DNA of 59,380 bases, from contig CANLUH010000025.1 of assembly GCA_947494205.1 (NCBI GenBank), positions 1-59,380 on the forward strand, given 5' to 3'. The notes beneath the pieces were generated by a model. The model was not told the origin of the DNA. It did no database searches and saw nothing but the letters and a program-made list of their open reading frames with translations. Shown piece after piece: positions 11,554 to 22,360 of the stretch; position 1 is the stretch's first letter, and each line of letters begins with the position of its first letter. Source of the stretch: an uncultured Flavobacteriaceae bacterium (lineage in GTDB: Bacteria; Bacteroidota; Bacteroidia; Flavobacteriales; Flavobacteriaceae). Made by a program: the position numbers and the translations under genes.

Positions 11554-14493
11554 TTAATTGGTTTGTTTAGTAGTACTAGATCGTGTTTCTTGTATTGTGT
11601 AAACACCTTTTTCAGTCTCTTTTTTCACGCGTATTAAACCGCCTTCTGCATCGTACTCATAAAAAGTAGCATAGTTGTTTTCATCTAATTCAGACATTAA
11701 GCGCTGTGTAACGGGATGATACACAAAGGTTTTCATACTACTATCGTATGGGTGCATACGTATATCATCAAAATACGCCAGTTGAGTATCTGAGTTGTTC
11801 TTTAGATTAATTGTCATTTGTGCAGCATTACCTGGTATTATAAATTCTCCATAAATACGTTGCCAACCATCAATTATTTCTCCTTTAGGTTTAAATTCAA
11901 AATCAAGGTTTTCAATTATTATGGGCTCATTATTTTCATTTACAAAACTTAAATCAACTTGTGTGTGCAAATAATCCATAGGTTGAAAGTTTGGTATGTC
12001 TTCATAATCGTATTCTGTTATAGAAGTTTCAATACCAGAAGCAGAACTATATAAATGATTCTGCTCATAAAATGAAGGGTTTCCATTACTCATATCAAAT
12101 TCTGCCTCAGTAATAAAAATACCTCCTTGTACTTTCGCATTAACAAATGTGATATTTAAATCAGGGTTATCATTTATAGGGTATCTTATAGTTTCCTCAT
12201 ATGTTTCCCCAGGATTTACAACAAATAAGGGAGATTTCCAGACAAATGTTTCGGCATCAATATGATTACTCAATTTAAACTTAAAACCTATAGACCTTCC
12301 ATAATCATCCGATATGCGCTCATAATTATAAACTTTAAGTTTAATTTCATTACCTATATTTTTTACAAAAGGAATTAAGGGGTCAAAATCTATTGGGTTT
12401 AAAAGATCATAAGGAATATAACCGTTTTGTGTTATGTCATGTATTTCTTTATCTTGACTTTGAGTTACAAATAATAGGTGATTAAGTAAGTCTACAAAAA
12501 GTGCACTTTCTTCACTGTTATTAAACTCCTTTACTTTTGGGTTTACAGGTAACACACCTTGTTCTTTTACCCATCCATTAATAACATATTTATCTCCAGG
12601 TTGGGGTTTAAATTTTTCACAACCCAATAATGGTGGCTCTTCAATAATCATAAGTTTTACTTCTAAAGGCACTCTTATACTTGGACAAGGCCCAACATTT
12701 TGTTCTGCCCAAAAGATATTACTTGTAATACCTCCTGGGAATAGAGGCTCTGATTCTGCGTATACATTACCTCCTGTTTGCTGTGAATACCATTGAATAT
12801 TATAACCAAAAGCTATAAGATCTGCTACAGTTGGTGGTGGCGTTTGGTTTATATCGAATATTTGTATTGAAGAAGGTAATACGGGTTGATCTATTGTGTT
12901 TAGAAAAATGGTAACAGCTAATCGTTCTTCACTTTCAAAACCATTATTATCTATTTGTGCAGCGTAATAGGTTTCATTATTAGATAACTCTGTAGTTACT
13001 GGTATTTGTACACCTCCTATTGCACTATCATACCAAACAGTAGTAAATGTTGTGTCTTGTAGTTCTATTTCAATATCTGCAAGTGTTTGTCCTGGGCATA
13101 GATATTGTATTGAATCTCCTGTGGGAGGCTTAATACCTATAAAAACTTCTACTTCAAGTCTACATGTTGTTACACCAACTTCTTCTACATAGTACATTGC
13201 TCCATCTACTAGAGGTATTGAACTGTTTAATGGAATATTACCAAAAGCATTATCATACCATTGAATATTAGGGCCAGTAGGCAATAAATCTGCAATGGTT
13301 GCATTTTGCCCTTCAGAGAATTCTTGATATTCATACTCATTATATTCGGTACCACTATTTAATGCACCACTATTAATATATGCAGTAACTTCAGTTCTAC
13401 CATTATTATCATTAATATCGTCCCACCAATATATAGCTCCATTTGAAGATTCGGCTTCCACTATAAGCTCATCATCATTACTATAAGGCGTTCCTCCAGT
13501 TTCTGTAGCGTACCATTCTATATTTATTCCGTTTGGTGTTAAATCTCCAACTGTAGGGTAATTATCCATTTCACTTGTACAAAAAGAATTATCATTAGGA
13601 ATAATAGGCTCTGAACAAAAATTAATGTGACGAAGTCTTATAGATTCTATATGATTATTTGTGGGGGTTTGAAAAGGAACAAAATAAGTATAGCCTTGAT
13701 AGCCATAGTAACTTATAAAATCTAAATCCATACCATTTAAATCTAAATTATTTATAGAATCTATTATCGCATGGAAAACAACATCGTTATCATGATTTGG
13801 AGAAAATGAAAAGGAGAAATAACCTTCTTGCTGCGTTGTAAAATTATTAATCATTCCATTAGCATCTGCATCTGTTAGATAAGGTAATAAATCTGTTAAT
13901 GCTTGTGGCGAACTACCGTTAATAGTTGTTGCTGTGTCTCCTGCTTGTAATCGTGTTACTATATGTTGCAAAAGATTAACTAAATGGTTTTCTGGAATAT
14001 ATGCTTTATCACAAGGCACAACACAATCTGCTATAGGGAATATTCTTTGAAATTGCTCTGTACAGTTATCTCCATAGTTAACCTCTAATTGCACTAAGTA
14101 ATCACCATTATAACCTACAGGATAATTATAAGTAAATCCTGGACCACTAGCTGTCTGTAATATTGTAGACGTAGACGTAGAGCCATCGAAAAAAGTCCAT
14201 GTATAATTGTCTATTTGTGGAGCACTTGAATCTAAATCGAGAAAGAAATCTAACTTAACATTATTACAATAACGAGATGCGTTTTGTACTTTAATTAAAC
14301 CCGATAATTCAGGACAATTATTATCCTCTTTTATATTATGAGAACGATTAAAAGAAATTAAATTCGTTTCTATTGAAGTTAAAGAATTATCGTTAGTGTT
14401 GGATAAATCATTTTCAAGAGAAAAAATTTGACCATAATTATTACTTGATATAAAAATGAAGAGTACTATTATATAAATGCTTTTTATTTTCAT
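11554..14493 (-). CDS. secreted Ig-like/YD-terminal protein
   Basis: The start is placed at 14493, 20 bp after the upstream gene's stop, because MKIKSIYIIVLF...NNYGQ is a standard signal peptide; a longer frame to 14589 would overlap the neighbour. The product is 979 aa. A PKD-like fold lies near residues 75-150 ('YTWTFFDGSTS'). Four repeats of the WYxxxxGGxxx type follow at roughly 328, 411, 488 and 568, typical of Bacteroidota Ig-like adhesion domains. A carbohydrate-binding-like region comes next. The C-terminus carries one YD motif, 'YATFYEYDAEGGLIRVKKE'. It lies between the SpvB-like and LolA-like genes. Probably a surface partner or carrier in the YD system; no enzymatic motif seen. Confidence 0.85.
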   Translation of the reverse strand: MKIKSIYIIVLFIFISSNNYGQIFSLENDLSNTNDNSLTSIETNLISFNRSHNIKEDNNCPELSGLIKVQNASRYCNNVKLDFFLDLDSSAPQIDNYTWTFFDGSTSTSTILQTASGPGFTYNYPVGYNGDYLVQLEVNYGDNCTEQFQRIFPIADCVVPCDKAYIPENHLVNLLQHIVTRLQAGDTATTINGSSPQALTDLLPYLTDADANGMINNFTTQQEGYFSFSFSPNHDNDVVFHAIIDSINNLDLNGMDLDFISYYGYQGYTYFVPFQTPTNNHIESIRLRHINFCSEPIIPNDNSFCTSEMDNYPTVGDLTPNGINIEWYATETGGTPYSNDDELIVEAESSNGAIYWWDDINDNNGRTEVTAYINSGALNSGTEYNEYEYQEFSEGQNATIADLLPTGPNIQWYDNAFGNIPLNSSIPLVDGAMYYVEEVGVTTCRLEVEVFIGIKPPTGDSIQYLCPGQTLADIEIELQDTTFTTVWYDSAIGGVQIPVTTELSNNETYYAAQIDNNGFESEERLAVTIFLNTIDQPVLPSSIQIFDINQTPPPTVADLIAFGYNIQWYSQQTGGNVYAESEPLFPGGITSNIFWAEQNVGPCPSIRVPLEVKLMIIEEPPLLGCEKFKPQPGDKYVINGWVKEQGVLPVNPKVKEFNNSEESALFVDLLNHLLFVTQSQDKEIHDITQNGYIPYDLLNPIDFDPLIPFVKNIGNEIKLKVYNYERISDDYGRSIGFKFKLSNHIDAETFVWKSPLFVVNPGETYEETIRYPINDNPDLNITFVNAKVQGGIFITEAEFDMSNGNPSFYEQNHLYSSASGIETSITEYDYEDIPNFQPMDYLHTQVDLSFVNENNEPIIIENLDFEFKPKGEIIDGWQRIYGEFIIPGNAAQMTINLKNNSDTQLAYFDDIRMHPYDSSMKTFVYHPVTQRLMSELDENNYATFYEYDAEGGLIRVKKETEKGVYTIQETRSSTTKQTN

Positions 14494-14512
14494 TTTATTG
14501 CTTTTTATTATT

Positions 14513-17500
14513 TTATAATACAGATTGAAAAATAGGCCAAGAAGGATGATAATTACCACTATCGGTATGTTTGTAACCATTAGCTCCAATTCTTACAAAA
14601 TAGTTTGAACTTAAAATTTCTGGTTCTCCTAAATGATTTGTAATTACGAAATCAACAACTATTCTATTAGGAGTAGCATTACTTTTTTTAACTCGATTTG
14701 CTTTAACTTCAATTTCTACAACAGCTCTACCTGTGGCATCTAATGTTATAAAAGAGGTTTGATTCCATAATCCAACTACTTGCTGGTTAACAGCAAAATT
14801 ACCGTTTCTTGTTCCGTAATTTTGTACTACTATTTTGTATGGAATTTCTTTGTTTGGCGTTCCTTGTATTGTAAACCTAGCTTGTTTTCTCCACCAATCA
14901 AATTGTCCAGATTCTTCAATATTTGTAATTACAGGTATTGCATAATCATCACACTCATCTCCAAGGTTATCACCATCATAATCAATATTATTACTTGGTG
15001 TTTCCGGACATTTATCTTCGTCATCTGGTATACCATCTCCATCTTTATCAGGGCTTGGTGGTAAAATCCCTAATAACTCTACAGGTAACCCAGCAGGAGT
15101 CTCAAAAGGAACTTGTAAACTTGTATTTCCTGTATGTGCATATTTTGTAGAAGGTGTGATACGGCCATCACCATCTTCTAAAGCAATTTCTTTATAACTA
15201 AAATGGGCATCGTTTGAATTAATGTAATCGTAGTCTTCAAAGTTTTCCGCTCCCATATGGCGATACTTACTGTTAGAGGTTACAGCAGTTGGTAGCGTTA
15301 AATTATAACCGTATTGTGCCGAAGAATATCTGTTTAGCGCATCTCTGTTTTCAATTTCTGGACCAAAAGCACTATACTGTGTTACCTCGCTAGCAAAGGT
15401 CCAATCGTTATCTGCTGCTACGTTCTTAATCCATTTGCCATTACTCTTTTTATAGTAAGGCGCAAATGTTTTAAAATAACCTTCTTTCCTTGTGTTTTCT
15501 TTTATACCTGCTCCTTGTTTAACATCTGTTCTTTCGGTTAAAAAAGCATATGATTTGTCTGCTCTCCAAGTGCCTTTTACATTATATACGTATGGATTAA
15601 AATTATAATCTTCTATTGCTGTATCAGCTAATTCTGTAGAAGTAGGACTTTCGTATGGTAAGCTTTCTAAGCCATATTCGCATTGACAGTTCCAAAAATC
15701 GGTGTAGGATACTGCACTTGCATTAATTATTCGAGAACTTTTATCGACATTAGTTCCTTCTTGCTGTAAAAAGGTATCTGTGCTTATAGCTATGTAATTT
15801 CCATTAGCATCTTTTTTAATAGGATTGCTCATCATAGTTACAGATGCCATATTTGCCATTTGTTGATTACGATATCCTGAGCGTACTATTTTAAAATTGA
15901 TGTCTTCATCAATAGTATAACTACTTCTATTAACAACAACCCCATCTCTATTCATTAAAAGCACTCCTGTTTTAGAATCATTAAATGCTACTACCCATAA
16001 ACGAGCAGGTTCAGGAGCTCCATAACTAGCCATGATTTCATCACCAAGCGTTAAATATTTATTAGTGTCTGTTGGGTCTTGAAAACTAAAATAATCACCT
16101 GTTTTTACTAACGTTCCATTTAGTCCTAAATTTTTAGAAGCTTGCCCCATTTCGTTATGTGCCCAATAGGCGGGGAAATTAAAATTGTAATACGCATCAT
16201 TAAACTCATTTTGAGTTTTTGTTAAAATAACGTCTCCGTTACTTGCGTCCCAAGCTTCATTAACTGTCGTTACTTTTGCGCCTAAATCTGTAGCTATTTT
16301 TTCTTTTAATATAGCAGTAGTATGTAACACTTTAGTAGTAATTGTACTTCGTGCAATATTTGTATGTGAAGTAATGCTAGGGAATACAGAAGGTACTACA
16401 ACCGGTGGAGGAAAATATCCCACAACGTTAATACTTACACCCGTAGTTCTAGAATTAGAATAACTTTCTCTAAAATCTGTAACAACGTCATAATCGACAC
16501 CTAGTTCTTTATCACTATCTATGGTTCCATCTTTATTAATAACTGTTACTTTATTATTTAAAGTGCTACTATCTCCCTCTTCTGTATTGTATATATACTC
16601 TACAGTAGAAATAGGGTCTTTTGCACCTTCTTGATATACTTTTTGTGATTTTGATTTTCCATCCATATCATTCGTATGGATTACAAAACCTTGAGATAAA
16701 GTAAACTCGTTTGTAACATTAACCGGTAGGCCTATTAATCCTCCTATTAATTGCTGTAATATATTCGCTTCATCACTTTTATATAACCTGTCTAAATCTG
16801 TATAATCTACTTTGGTTGGGAAATCTTTAGAAGTATAAAATTCTGAAACCACTTTACCAGTAGCATGTCTGGTTATACTTTTCCGTTCTAAGTTCTTTAC
16901 TGTTACTTTACTATAAGTAACTGTAGATGATGGAAAAAAACCTTTACCAAAAGGTTTTTCTACATAGCTTACTTCTCTAGGTGCTACTAATTTTTCTGGT
17001 TTATCATAAAAAGGTTCTACAAATGGGTTTTCTGCACTGTCATTAGGTTCGAATGTTGCCACTCCACTTGTGCCTTCGTCTTTACCTAAAGAATAATCGT
17101 AAATTTGTCCATATCTATTTGCAACACCTTCTGTAGAGACCATATCATTCCAATTATCTTGCATCACAATTTTTTTAACACGAATACCTCCTCCAACTTT
17201 AAACTTTTTTGGAGTACTTAATCTAATCCATGATTTATTTGCTATAAAGCGTTGCGCACATAAATATTTGTTTTTTCTTAAAGCGGCATTAGGTCCTGTA
17301 AAAATCTGACTCCCAGCCTGAATATTTGTTAGTAGATTTTTAGCAATTGTTTCTACATTTTCGGTTCCTGCGTTTTGATTAAGACCATACACTAAACCAT
17401 TTAAATATTTTCTACCAAAATATAATCCTGCTTTAGTAATTGGGTTAACATTTTTACCTCCATTAAAGCCTCCTTCCATATTTGTTAAAGACATAGGTAT

Positions 17501-20500
17501 TGAGGCATAAACCCTACCATCAACTTCAAAAATATTATCATTATCCCTTTCATCAAAAGAGGCATAATCCAAATTAAAATAACCAGTTACGTAATCAAAA
17601 TCAGATTGACTAGAAAGTGTTGCCCCTTTTTTAGTCATATTCATCAAGAATCTAAAGTACATTGGTTTGCCTCCAATTTCTTTTAAATACTTGTCCTTAA
17701 AATCTTGTTCTGTGATTCCTTCCACTGTGATTTCATCTGGCAACTCTACATACAGATGCGTTGCTTCATAAGCGCCATATAATTTTTGATTAATTCCTGG
17801 TGTGTTGGTTGAAGGAGAATTACCTGCCCCCACAACTTTAAACATTTGCATGGCATGTTTGTCTTGTACATATTGGTAATCGTCACTTTCGTATTCAAGA
17901 TCAATAGCCGCACCAGAAGGGAGTTTAATTGATGTTAACGTCCATGCCGAAGCGTATTTATCTTGTATTGCTCTATCATTTTGATCTACAAAAGGAAATT
18001 CTTGGTTTGTTAAACCTTCATTAGCATTACAACCGCCATTATTTGGTTTATAATTACCCCAAAGATCGAATGCTTTTAAACTAAAATCTGGGTTATAACC
18101 GTCATAAATAAAATTATACGGGGTATACTTACCCATATTAGATTTTCTATATGTAAAATAAACATCTTTTAAAGTTAGCTTTCCAGATTCATTATAGTTA
18201 CTCTCTAGGTTATTATTTAAACCTTTACATAAAGAATAATCGTAAACAAAGTGTGCTGTTTTAATTGGAGATAATTGGTCTATTGTTGGATCATCACTTG
18301 GATCATCGTTTTCTAACTCTGTTTCGTATTTTTTGTATTCTGGTTTAGAGTATAAACGTACTTTATCTAACTTGTACATAACTTGCTCATCACTTCCCAT
18401 CAATGCACCATTACCATTATTATATTTTATATTACCATTTTCATCTAATACTCCTCTAGCATCTTTTCTTTTAGATATATCGAAAACTGCTATATGCGTT
18501 TTTGTTATAATTTTGTCTATGTATTTAATTTCTTTTTTGCCATAAACATAACTTCCTTTTTGATCATATTTATTAGTATTTAAACTAGCATTATATGATG
18601 CTTGCATTGGCCCATAAGGGACACGCCAATTGTAAACAGGCATGTCTTTTTTATATTTAAAAGTGGTATAAGCACCTAAATCGTCGTCTGTAGGTCCGTT
18701 TCCAGTTACATCTTCATAGTCTGAAGAAAAGACAGAAGATAATAAGTAGGTATGCGAATATGCAGGTGTTTTTACTTTATCGTAAAAATGATCTATACCG
18801 CTTCTATTTCCTATTGTATTTTCTCCTGCTCTATAAGTAACTAAACCTGTTGCACAATCTCTATTCTCTTCTTTAGCATCTGTATTAAAGGCAACTTCAT
18901 TTTTTTCAATATTATAAGCGGTTTCTCCAAAAACATAAGTAGAGCCATCTGGTTTTAATATTCTTATTTCTGCTGTATGGTGATCTTTTGCATAATCATT
19001 ATTATTAATTCGCTCATTAGCATAATCGCCTTGATAAAAATCTTGTAGTTCTTTTTTAGATATTTTTTGTATCGATTGGTTTCTTACTTTTCTATGTTCT
19101 CTTTTAAACGTTGCTGGAAATGCTGAAGTAGGATAATGATAATATGGTTCATTTTCAGCATCATATTTTTTAACTCTAAACTTCTTTTCTGCAGAATTAC
19201 CATTAAGTGTCAATGCCATTGCTGCATCTCCATGTAAATCGTCTGTATACAATGTGCTATTTTGATCTACTCCATTATTACCAACATGTTTAAAATATAC
19301 TGGTTCGTAATCTTTATTTATTAGGTTTTCATTTTCGTTTTTAAAAGTATTAGAAGCTGTAGTATTCCATACACCTGTATGGCTTGCAGAAGGTGCCGTA
19401 ACAAAATTACCACCAACGTGAAACCCAGACCCTCCTTCTATTTCGCCTCCTATACTATAACTTTCGCCTTCATCTTGCACATACTCATCATAGATTTGGC
19501 CAACTTGACTTCTGTGTGGTCTAAACATGCCTCCAATACCCTGGCCATTAACACTGTAAACATCATATGTGTAATTTGCAGTTGGTAACGCCAATATGTA
19601 TTTACTTATTACTCTATCATTCTCTCTATTATAATCTAAAACATCGTTTGGTGTTGCTTGTCCAGTAAATTCATAACCATAGGCACTTTCTGTTCTTATT
19701 TTATCTTTTAATTCTTGTTTTGAAGCCGTAGCAGCTATTTCCCCTTCTACATCAACTCCCCAAACGTCTCCTCCAGCAGAGAAAGAAAACGTAGCATTCT
19801 CATTTTTAAAAGCTGATCTTTTTCTTGGTGTTATTGTAAAAGGATCTGAAAAGGAAAGTCGTCCAGAAGTAACTCCAAAAGATTGATTAACATCTCCTGT
19901 AACTTTACCATCAGAACCTTTAACACCACCATTTTTAAAACTTTTACTCAATGACGCCTGAAGATTAAAAGCACTTATACCTCGACTAGAATTGTAAGAT
20001 AGCCCAGCATTAAGTCCACCTCCAATTGACAAATCTCCAGATTGTTTGAGACTTTTAGAAATCCCAACATTAGGGTTAATCGAGACACCTTCTGTAGCAG
20101 ATGTAGACATATCAACACCAACACTTACATTCTCAGAAAGTTGGAAAGACAAACCATAAGTAGGCTTAAAACTAATACCGTAATAATTGCTGTATGTAAT
20201 ACCTAATCCTGCGTTTAATCCTAATCCTATATTATCTCCATTTTCTAAACCATAAATTTGTGCGCCTACTTCTGTATTAATACCTACCGTTATGTGCTTT
20301 TTTAAATTTTTCTCGTATACTATTTTATCCCCTTTAAAATCATCTGGAATACCACGAACTTGTCTATTAATTTGCCCTACGTTTAAATTCCAGCCTAAAC
20401 CTACCCATGAAGCTTCTTGATCCATAGTAATACCCGAATCGTAGGCCAAGTTTAAAGGATAGCCTCCAACATCCATAATTGGAATATTGTAGTTAAAATC

Positions 20501-20680
20501 TCCTGAAGACAAATTAACCATATCACTTGTTCCTATTGGAGTGAATGAATTAAACTCTGGTTGCGATGGCCCACTAGTTAGAGCAAATAGACTAGAAGGT
20601 TGTATCGTTGTTATTATTAATTGCAAGGCTAGATAACATGCAATTATTTTTGAGATTTTACTAGTTCTAATATTTTTCAT
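14513..20680 (-). CDS. giant SpvB/TcdB-like YD-associated surface protein
   Basis: The 2055-aa product has an N-terminal hydrophobic signal (about 12-34). The block 'FTPIGTSDMVNLSSGDFNYN' ... 'GYPLNLAYDSG' ... 'ASWVGLGWNLNVGQINRQVR' (about 45-110) resembles the N-terminus of SpvB/TcdB-type shell proteins and is common beside Bacteroidota RHS genes. A Gly/Ser-rich strand-forming part follows (about 130-320), then a long YD-like body. Near residues 1875-1912 are Asp-rich thrombospondin type-3 repeats (DKDGDGIPDDEDKCP), probably calcium-binding, then a beta-sandwich. There is no T9SS sorting domain, so its route out is unclear. It is first of the tight four-gene block, with 156 bp before it containing no gene. 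Toxin-complex function is possible but unproven. Confidence 0.9.
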   Translation of the reverse strand: MKNIRTSKISKIIACYLALQLIITTIQPSSLFALTSGPSQPEFNSFTPIGTSDMVNLSSGDFNYNIPIMDVGGYPLNLAYDSGITMDQEASWVGLGWNLNVGQINRQVRGIPDDFKGDKIVYEKNLKKHITVGINTEVGAQIYGLENGDNIGLGLNAGLGITYSNYYGISFKPTYGLSFQLSENVSVGVDMSTSATEGVSINPNVGISKSLKQSGDLSIGGGLNAGLSYNSSRGISAFNLQASLSKSFKNGGVKGSDGKVTGDVNQSFGVTSGRLSFSDPFTITPRKRSAFKNENATFSFSAGGDVWGVDVEGEIAATASKQELKDKIRTESAYGYEFTGQATPNDVLDYNRENDRVISKYILALPTANYTYDVYSVNGQGIGGMFRPHRSQVGQIYDEYVQDEGESYSIGGEIEGGSGFHVGGNFVTAPSASHTGVWNTTASNTFKNENENLINKDYEPVYFKHVGNNGVDQNSTLYTDDLHGDAAMALTLNGNSAEKKFRVKKYDAENEPYYHYPTSAFPATFKREHRKVRNQSIQKISKKELQDFYQGDYANERINNNDYAKDHHTAEIRILKPDGSTYVFGETAYNIEKNEVAFNTDAKEENRDCATGLVTYRAGENTIGNRSGIDHFYDKVKTPAYSHTYLLSSVFSSDYEDVTGNGPTDDDLGAYTTFKYKKDMPVYNWRVPYGPMQASYNASLNTNKYDQKGSYVYGKKEIKYIDKIITKTHIAVFDISKRKDARGVLDENGNIKYNNGNGALMGSDEQVMYKLDKVRLYSKPEYKKYETELENDDPSDDPTIDQLSPIKTAHFVYDYSLCKGLNNNLESNYNESGKLTLKDVYFTYRKSNMGKYTPYNFIYDGYNPDFSLKAFDLWGNYKPNNGGCNANEGLTNQEFPFVDQNDRAIQDKYASAWTLTSIKLPSGAAIDLEYESDDYQYVQDKHAMQMFKVVGAGNSPSTNTPGINQKLYGAYEATHLYVELPDEITVEGITEQDFKDKYLKEIGGKPMYFRFLMNMTKKGATLSSQSDFDYVTGYFNLDYASFDERDNDNIFEVDGRVYASIPMSLTNMEGGFNGGKNVNPITKAGLYFGRKYLNGLVYGLNQNAGTENVETIAKNLLTNIQAGSQIFTGPNAALRKNKYLCAQRFIANKSWIRLSTPKKFKVGGGIRVKKIVMQDNWNDMVSTEGVANRYGQIYDYSLGKDEGTSGVATFEPNDSAENPFVEPFYDKPEKLVAPREVSYVEKPFGKGFFPSSTVTYSKVTVKNLERKSITRHATGKVVSEFYTSKDFPTKVDYTDLDRLYKSDEANILQQLIGGLIGLPVNVTNEFTLSQGFVIHTNDMDGKSKSQKVYQEGAKDPISTVEYIYNTEEGDSSTLNNKVTVINKDGTIDSDKELGVDYDVVTDFRESYSNSRTTGVSINVVGYFPPPVVVPSVFPSITSHTNIARSTITTKVLHTTAILKEKIATDLGAKVTTVNEAWDASNGDVILTKTQNEFNDAYYNFNFPAYWAHNEMGQASKNLGLNGTLVKTGDYFSFQDPTDTNKYLTLGDEIMASYGAPEPARLWVVAFNDSKTGVLLMNRDGVVVNRSSYTIDEDINFKIVRSGYRNQQMANMASVTMMSNPIKKDANGNYIAISTDTFLQQEGTNVDKSSRIINASAVSYTDFWNCQCEYGLESLPYESPTSTELADTAIEDYNFNPYVYNVKGTWRADKSYAFLTERTDVKQGAGIKENTRKEGYFKTFAPYYKKSNGKWIKNVAADNDWTFASEVTQYSAFGPEIENRDALNRYSSAQYGYNLTLPTAVTSNSKYRHMGAENFEDYDYINSNDAHFSYKEIALEDGDGRITPSTKYAHTGNTSLQVPFETPAGLPVELLGILPPSPDKDGDGIPDDEDKCPETPSNNIDYDGDNLGDECDDYAIPVITNIEESGQFDWWRKQARFTIQGTPNKEIPYKIVVQNYGTRNGNFAVNQQVVGLWNQTSFITLDATGRAVVEIEVKANRVKKSNATPNRIVVDFVITNHLGEPEILSSNYFVRIGANGYKHTDSGNYHPSWPIFQSVL

Positions 20681-20836
20681 TTAGAAGAATTTTATAAGTA
20701 TTACTACTTTTAATTTTATGCTTTAGAATCACTTTATAAAGCCGTTTTGCTTTAATTATATAAATAAGAGTTCTCTTTAATTATTTTAATAAAATAATTA
20801 AGGTTATAAACTATTTGTAAAATGTATTGGATAATA

Positions 20837-21775
20837 TTAATTAGTTTTTAGCAACATCTTTTCAAGATTATCTATCCTATTTTCTAGTCTTTTTGCTAAA
20901 GCTTCGCTATTTTCTTTTTGTTGCTTTAATTCCTTTTGTTGCTCTATTGTATATAATGTAAGTTCCTCTATTTTTTGAAGTAACTTTAAGTTCATTTCCT
21001 TTAATTGTATACCATCCTCTTGCATCTCTTTAGAAGATGGTATCTCTGGTAAATGGTTGTTTGTTTTAGTAAAGGCCTCAACTTCTTCAAGTGTTAGCAT
21101 TTTATAGCTTGGGTTTAATTTAGAGTCGTTTGTAAAGTACTTTTCGAAAACGTAATCTGGGCCAGGAACATCTAAATTCACCCTTACTTCTTCTGCATGA
21201 ATTTTTCCTTTAACTGTAAGTTTTTCGTCTGGTGTAGAAGTACCGACTCCTACATTACCAGAAGGATTGTCAATTGTTAATCTTTCTATCCCATTAGTTT
21301 TTAAACTTAAATTATAAGTGCCGTAAGATGAGAAACCTCCTTGAGAAAATACATCTTTATTAAATATAAATTTAGATCTATCTGTGTAAATATGAGCATA
21401 ACTGGCATTTTTAGGACCTATATCTATATAACCAGAAGCAGTCTTAACCCTTAAAGAACCACTAGTTCCATTGCCTCTAATACTACCATTAATGTGTAAT
21501 ATTTCTTGAGGATTAGATATGCCAATACCAACATTACCATTCGTTTCATTTATTAAAAACCTAGCTTTAGAATTAATGGCATCATAAATTAAAAAATTAC
21601 TTGTTGCATCACCACTTGAACCTATTACCCATTTTTCAGAGCCGTTACCCCAAAACCTAGCTTGAGCATTATCATTGGTTAGCTTTAAGCCCGGATAGGC
21701 TGCACTTTCTAATGTTTGCGAGTATAAATTAAATGTTACTGTTAGCAAGGTGAAAATAAATAGTGTTTTTTTCAT
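20837..21775 (-). CDS. secreted tail-fibre-like protein with coiled-coil end
   Basis: The 312-aa product starts with a signal peptide ending NLYSQ. It contains repeats of the tail-fibre/S74-associated type: 'GNVGIGISNPQEILHINGS' (about 80-100) and 'GNVGVGTSTPDEKLTVKGKI' (about 172-192). Then comes 'FTNDSKLNPSYKMLTLEEVE' and a C-terminal coiled coil rich in Lys/Glu/Gln. In phage and Bacteroidota surface proteins such regions trimerise into fibres. The intramolecular-chaperone catalytic part is not complete here. It lies 156 bp upstream of, and co-directional with, the giant YD genes, so it may supply adhesion or a receptor-binding fibre. The family call is good; the role in this locus is inferred. 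Confidence 0.85.
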   Translation of the reverse strand: MKKTLFIFTLLTVTFNLYSQTLESAAYPGLKLTNDNAQARFWGNGSEKWVIGSSGDATSNFLIYDAINSKARFLINETNGNVGIGISNPQEILHINGSIRGNGTSGSLRVKTASGYIDIGPKNASYAHIYTDRSKFIFNKDVFSQGGFSSYGTYNLSLKTNGIERLTIDNPSGNVGVGTSTPDEKLTVKGKIHAEEVRVNLDVPGPDYVFEKYFTNDSKLNPSYKMLTLEEVEAFTKTNNHLPEIPSSKEMQEDGIQLKEMNLKLLQKIEELTLYTIEQQKELKQQKENSEALAKRLENRIDNLEKMLLKTN

Positions 21776-22360
21776 AGTTAATTAGAAATTATAATTTTAA
21801 TGGAGATTCGTTAAAGTTGAATTTTATAATACCATTACCAATCACAATTGGTCTTGATAAATTAATTTATATGGTATAGTCTGGATTAATAATATTAAAA
21901 TACGATTGTTCTATTTTAATATTGAGCATCAAGAATAATTATGATTGGTAAATGTAAATCAAAACTTCAATTAAATAAAACAGCTGTCTTCAATAATTGA
22001 AAACTGGTAGTGCTTTTTATAAAACGTGCGTAACAAAAACAAACTAAAATATTGATTAACAAGTAATTAGATAACACAAATGTACTTTGTTAAAATAATA
22101 ATAATATAAACGTGTTTTATATTTTTTAATCCTTCTATTAAAAAAAACGACAATGAATACTTATAATTCTTCTCTATTTTTTAACTTATCACCCTTTTAT
22201 TACAGTTTATTTTTTATGAATTAAAAAAGGTGTTTTTTAAACATTAATAATAAATAACATGCTACTATAGTATTAGTAAAAAAGAATAGATTAAGAATCC
22301 TAATATAATTTATAGAAAGATTATTGCTAATAGAAATCTAGTATAGAAAACAGCATTTAA
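21776..22360. promoter_or_regulatory. divergent intergenic region between YD locus and AraC-type regulator
   Basis: 585 bp without a gene. A perfect inverted repeat ACCAAT-CACA-ATTGGT lies at 21837-21852, and a further ATTGGT occurs about 100 bp farther on (near 21945). An exact minus-strand -7-like box (CAAATGTA at 22077-22084, i.e. TACATTTG) is present but would give a 300-nt leader, so I do not rely on it. The region must contain promoters for both directions; the palindrome is a candidate operator. Confidence 0.45.

Noticed and set aside
22077..22084. CAAATGTA as -7 box of the tail-fibre/YD operon
   Set aside because: Consensus is exact but the leader would be about 300 nt and no -33 element is seen; not strong enough to list separately.
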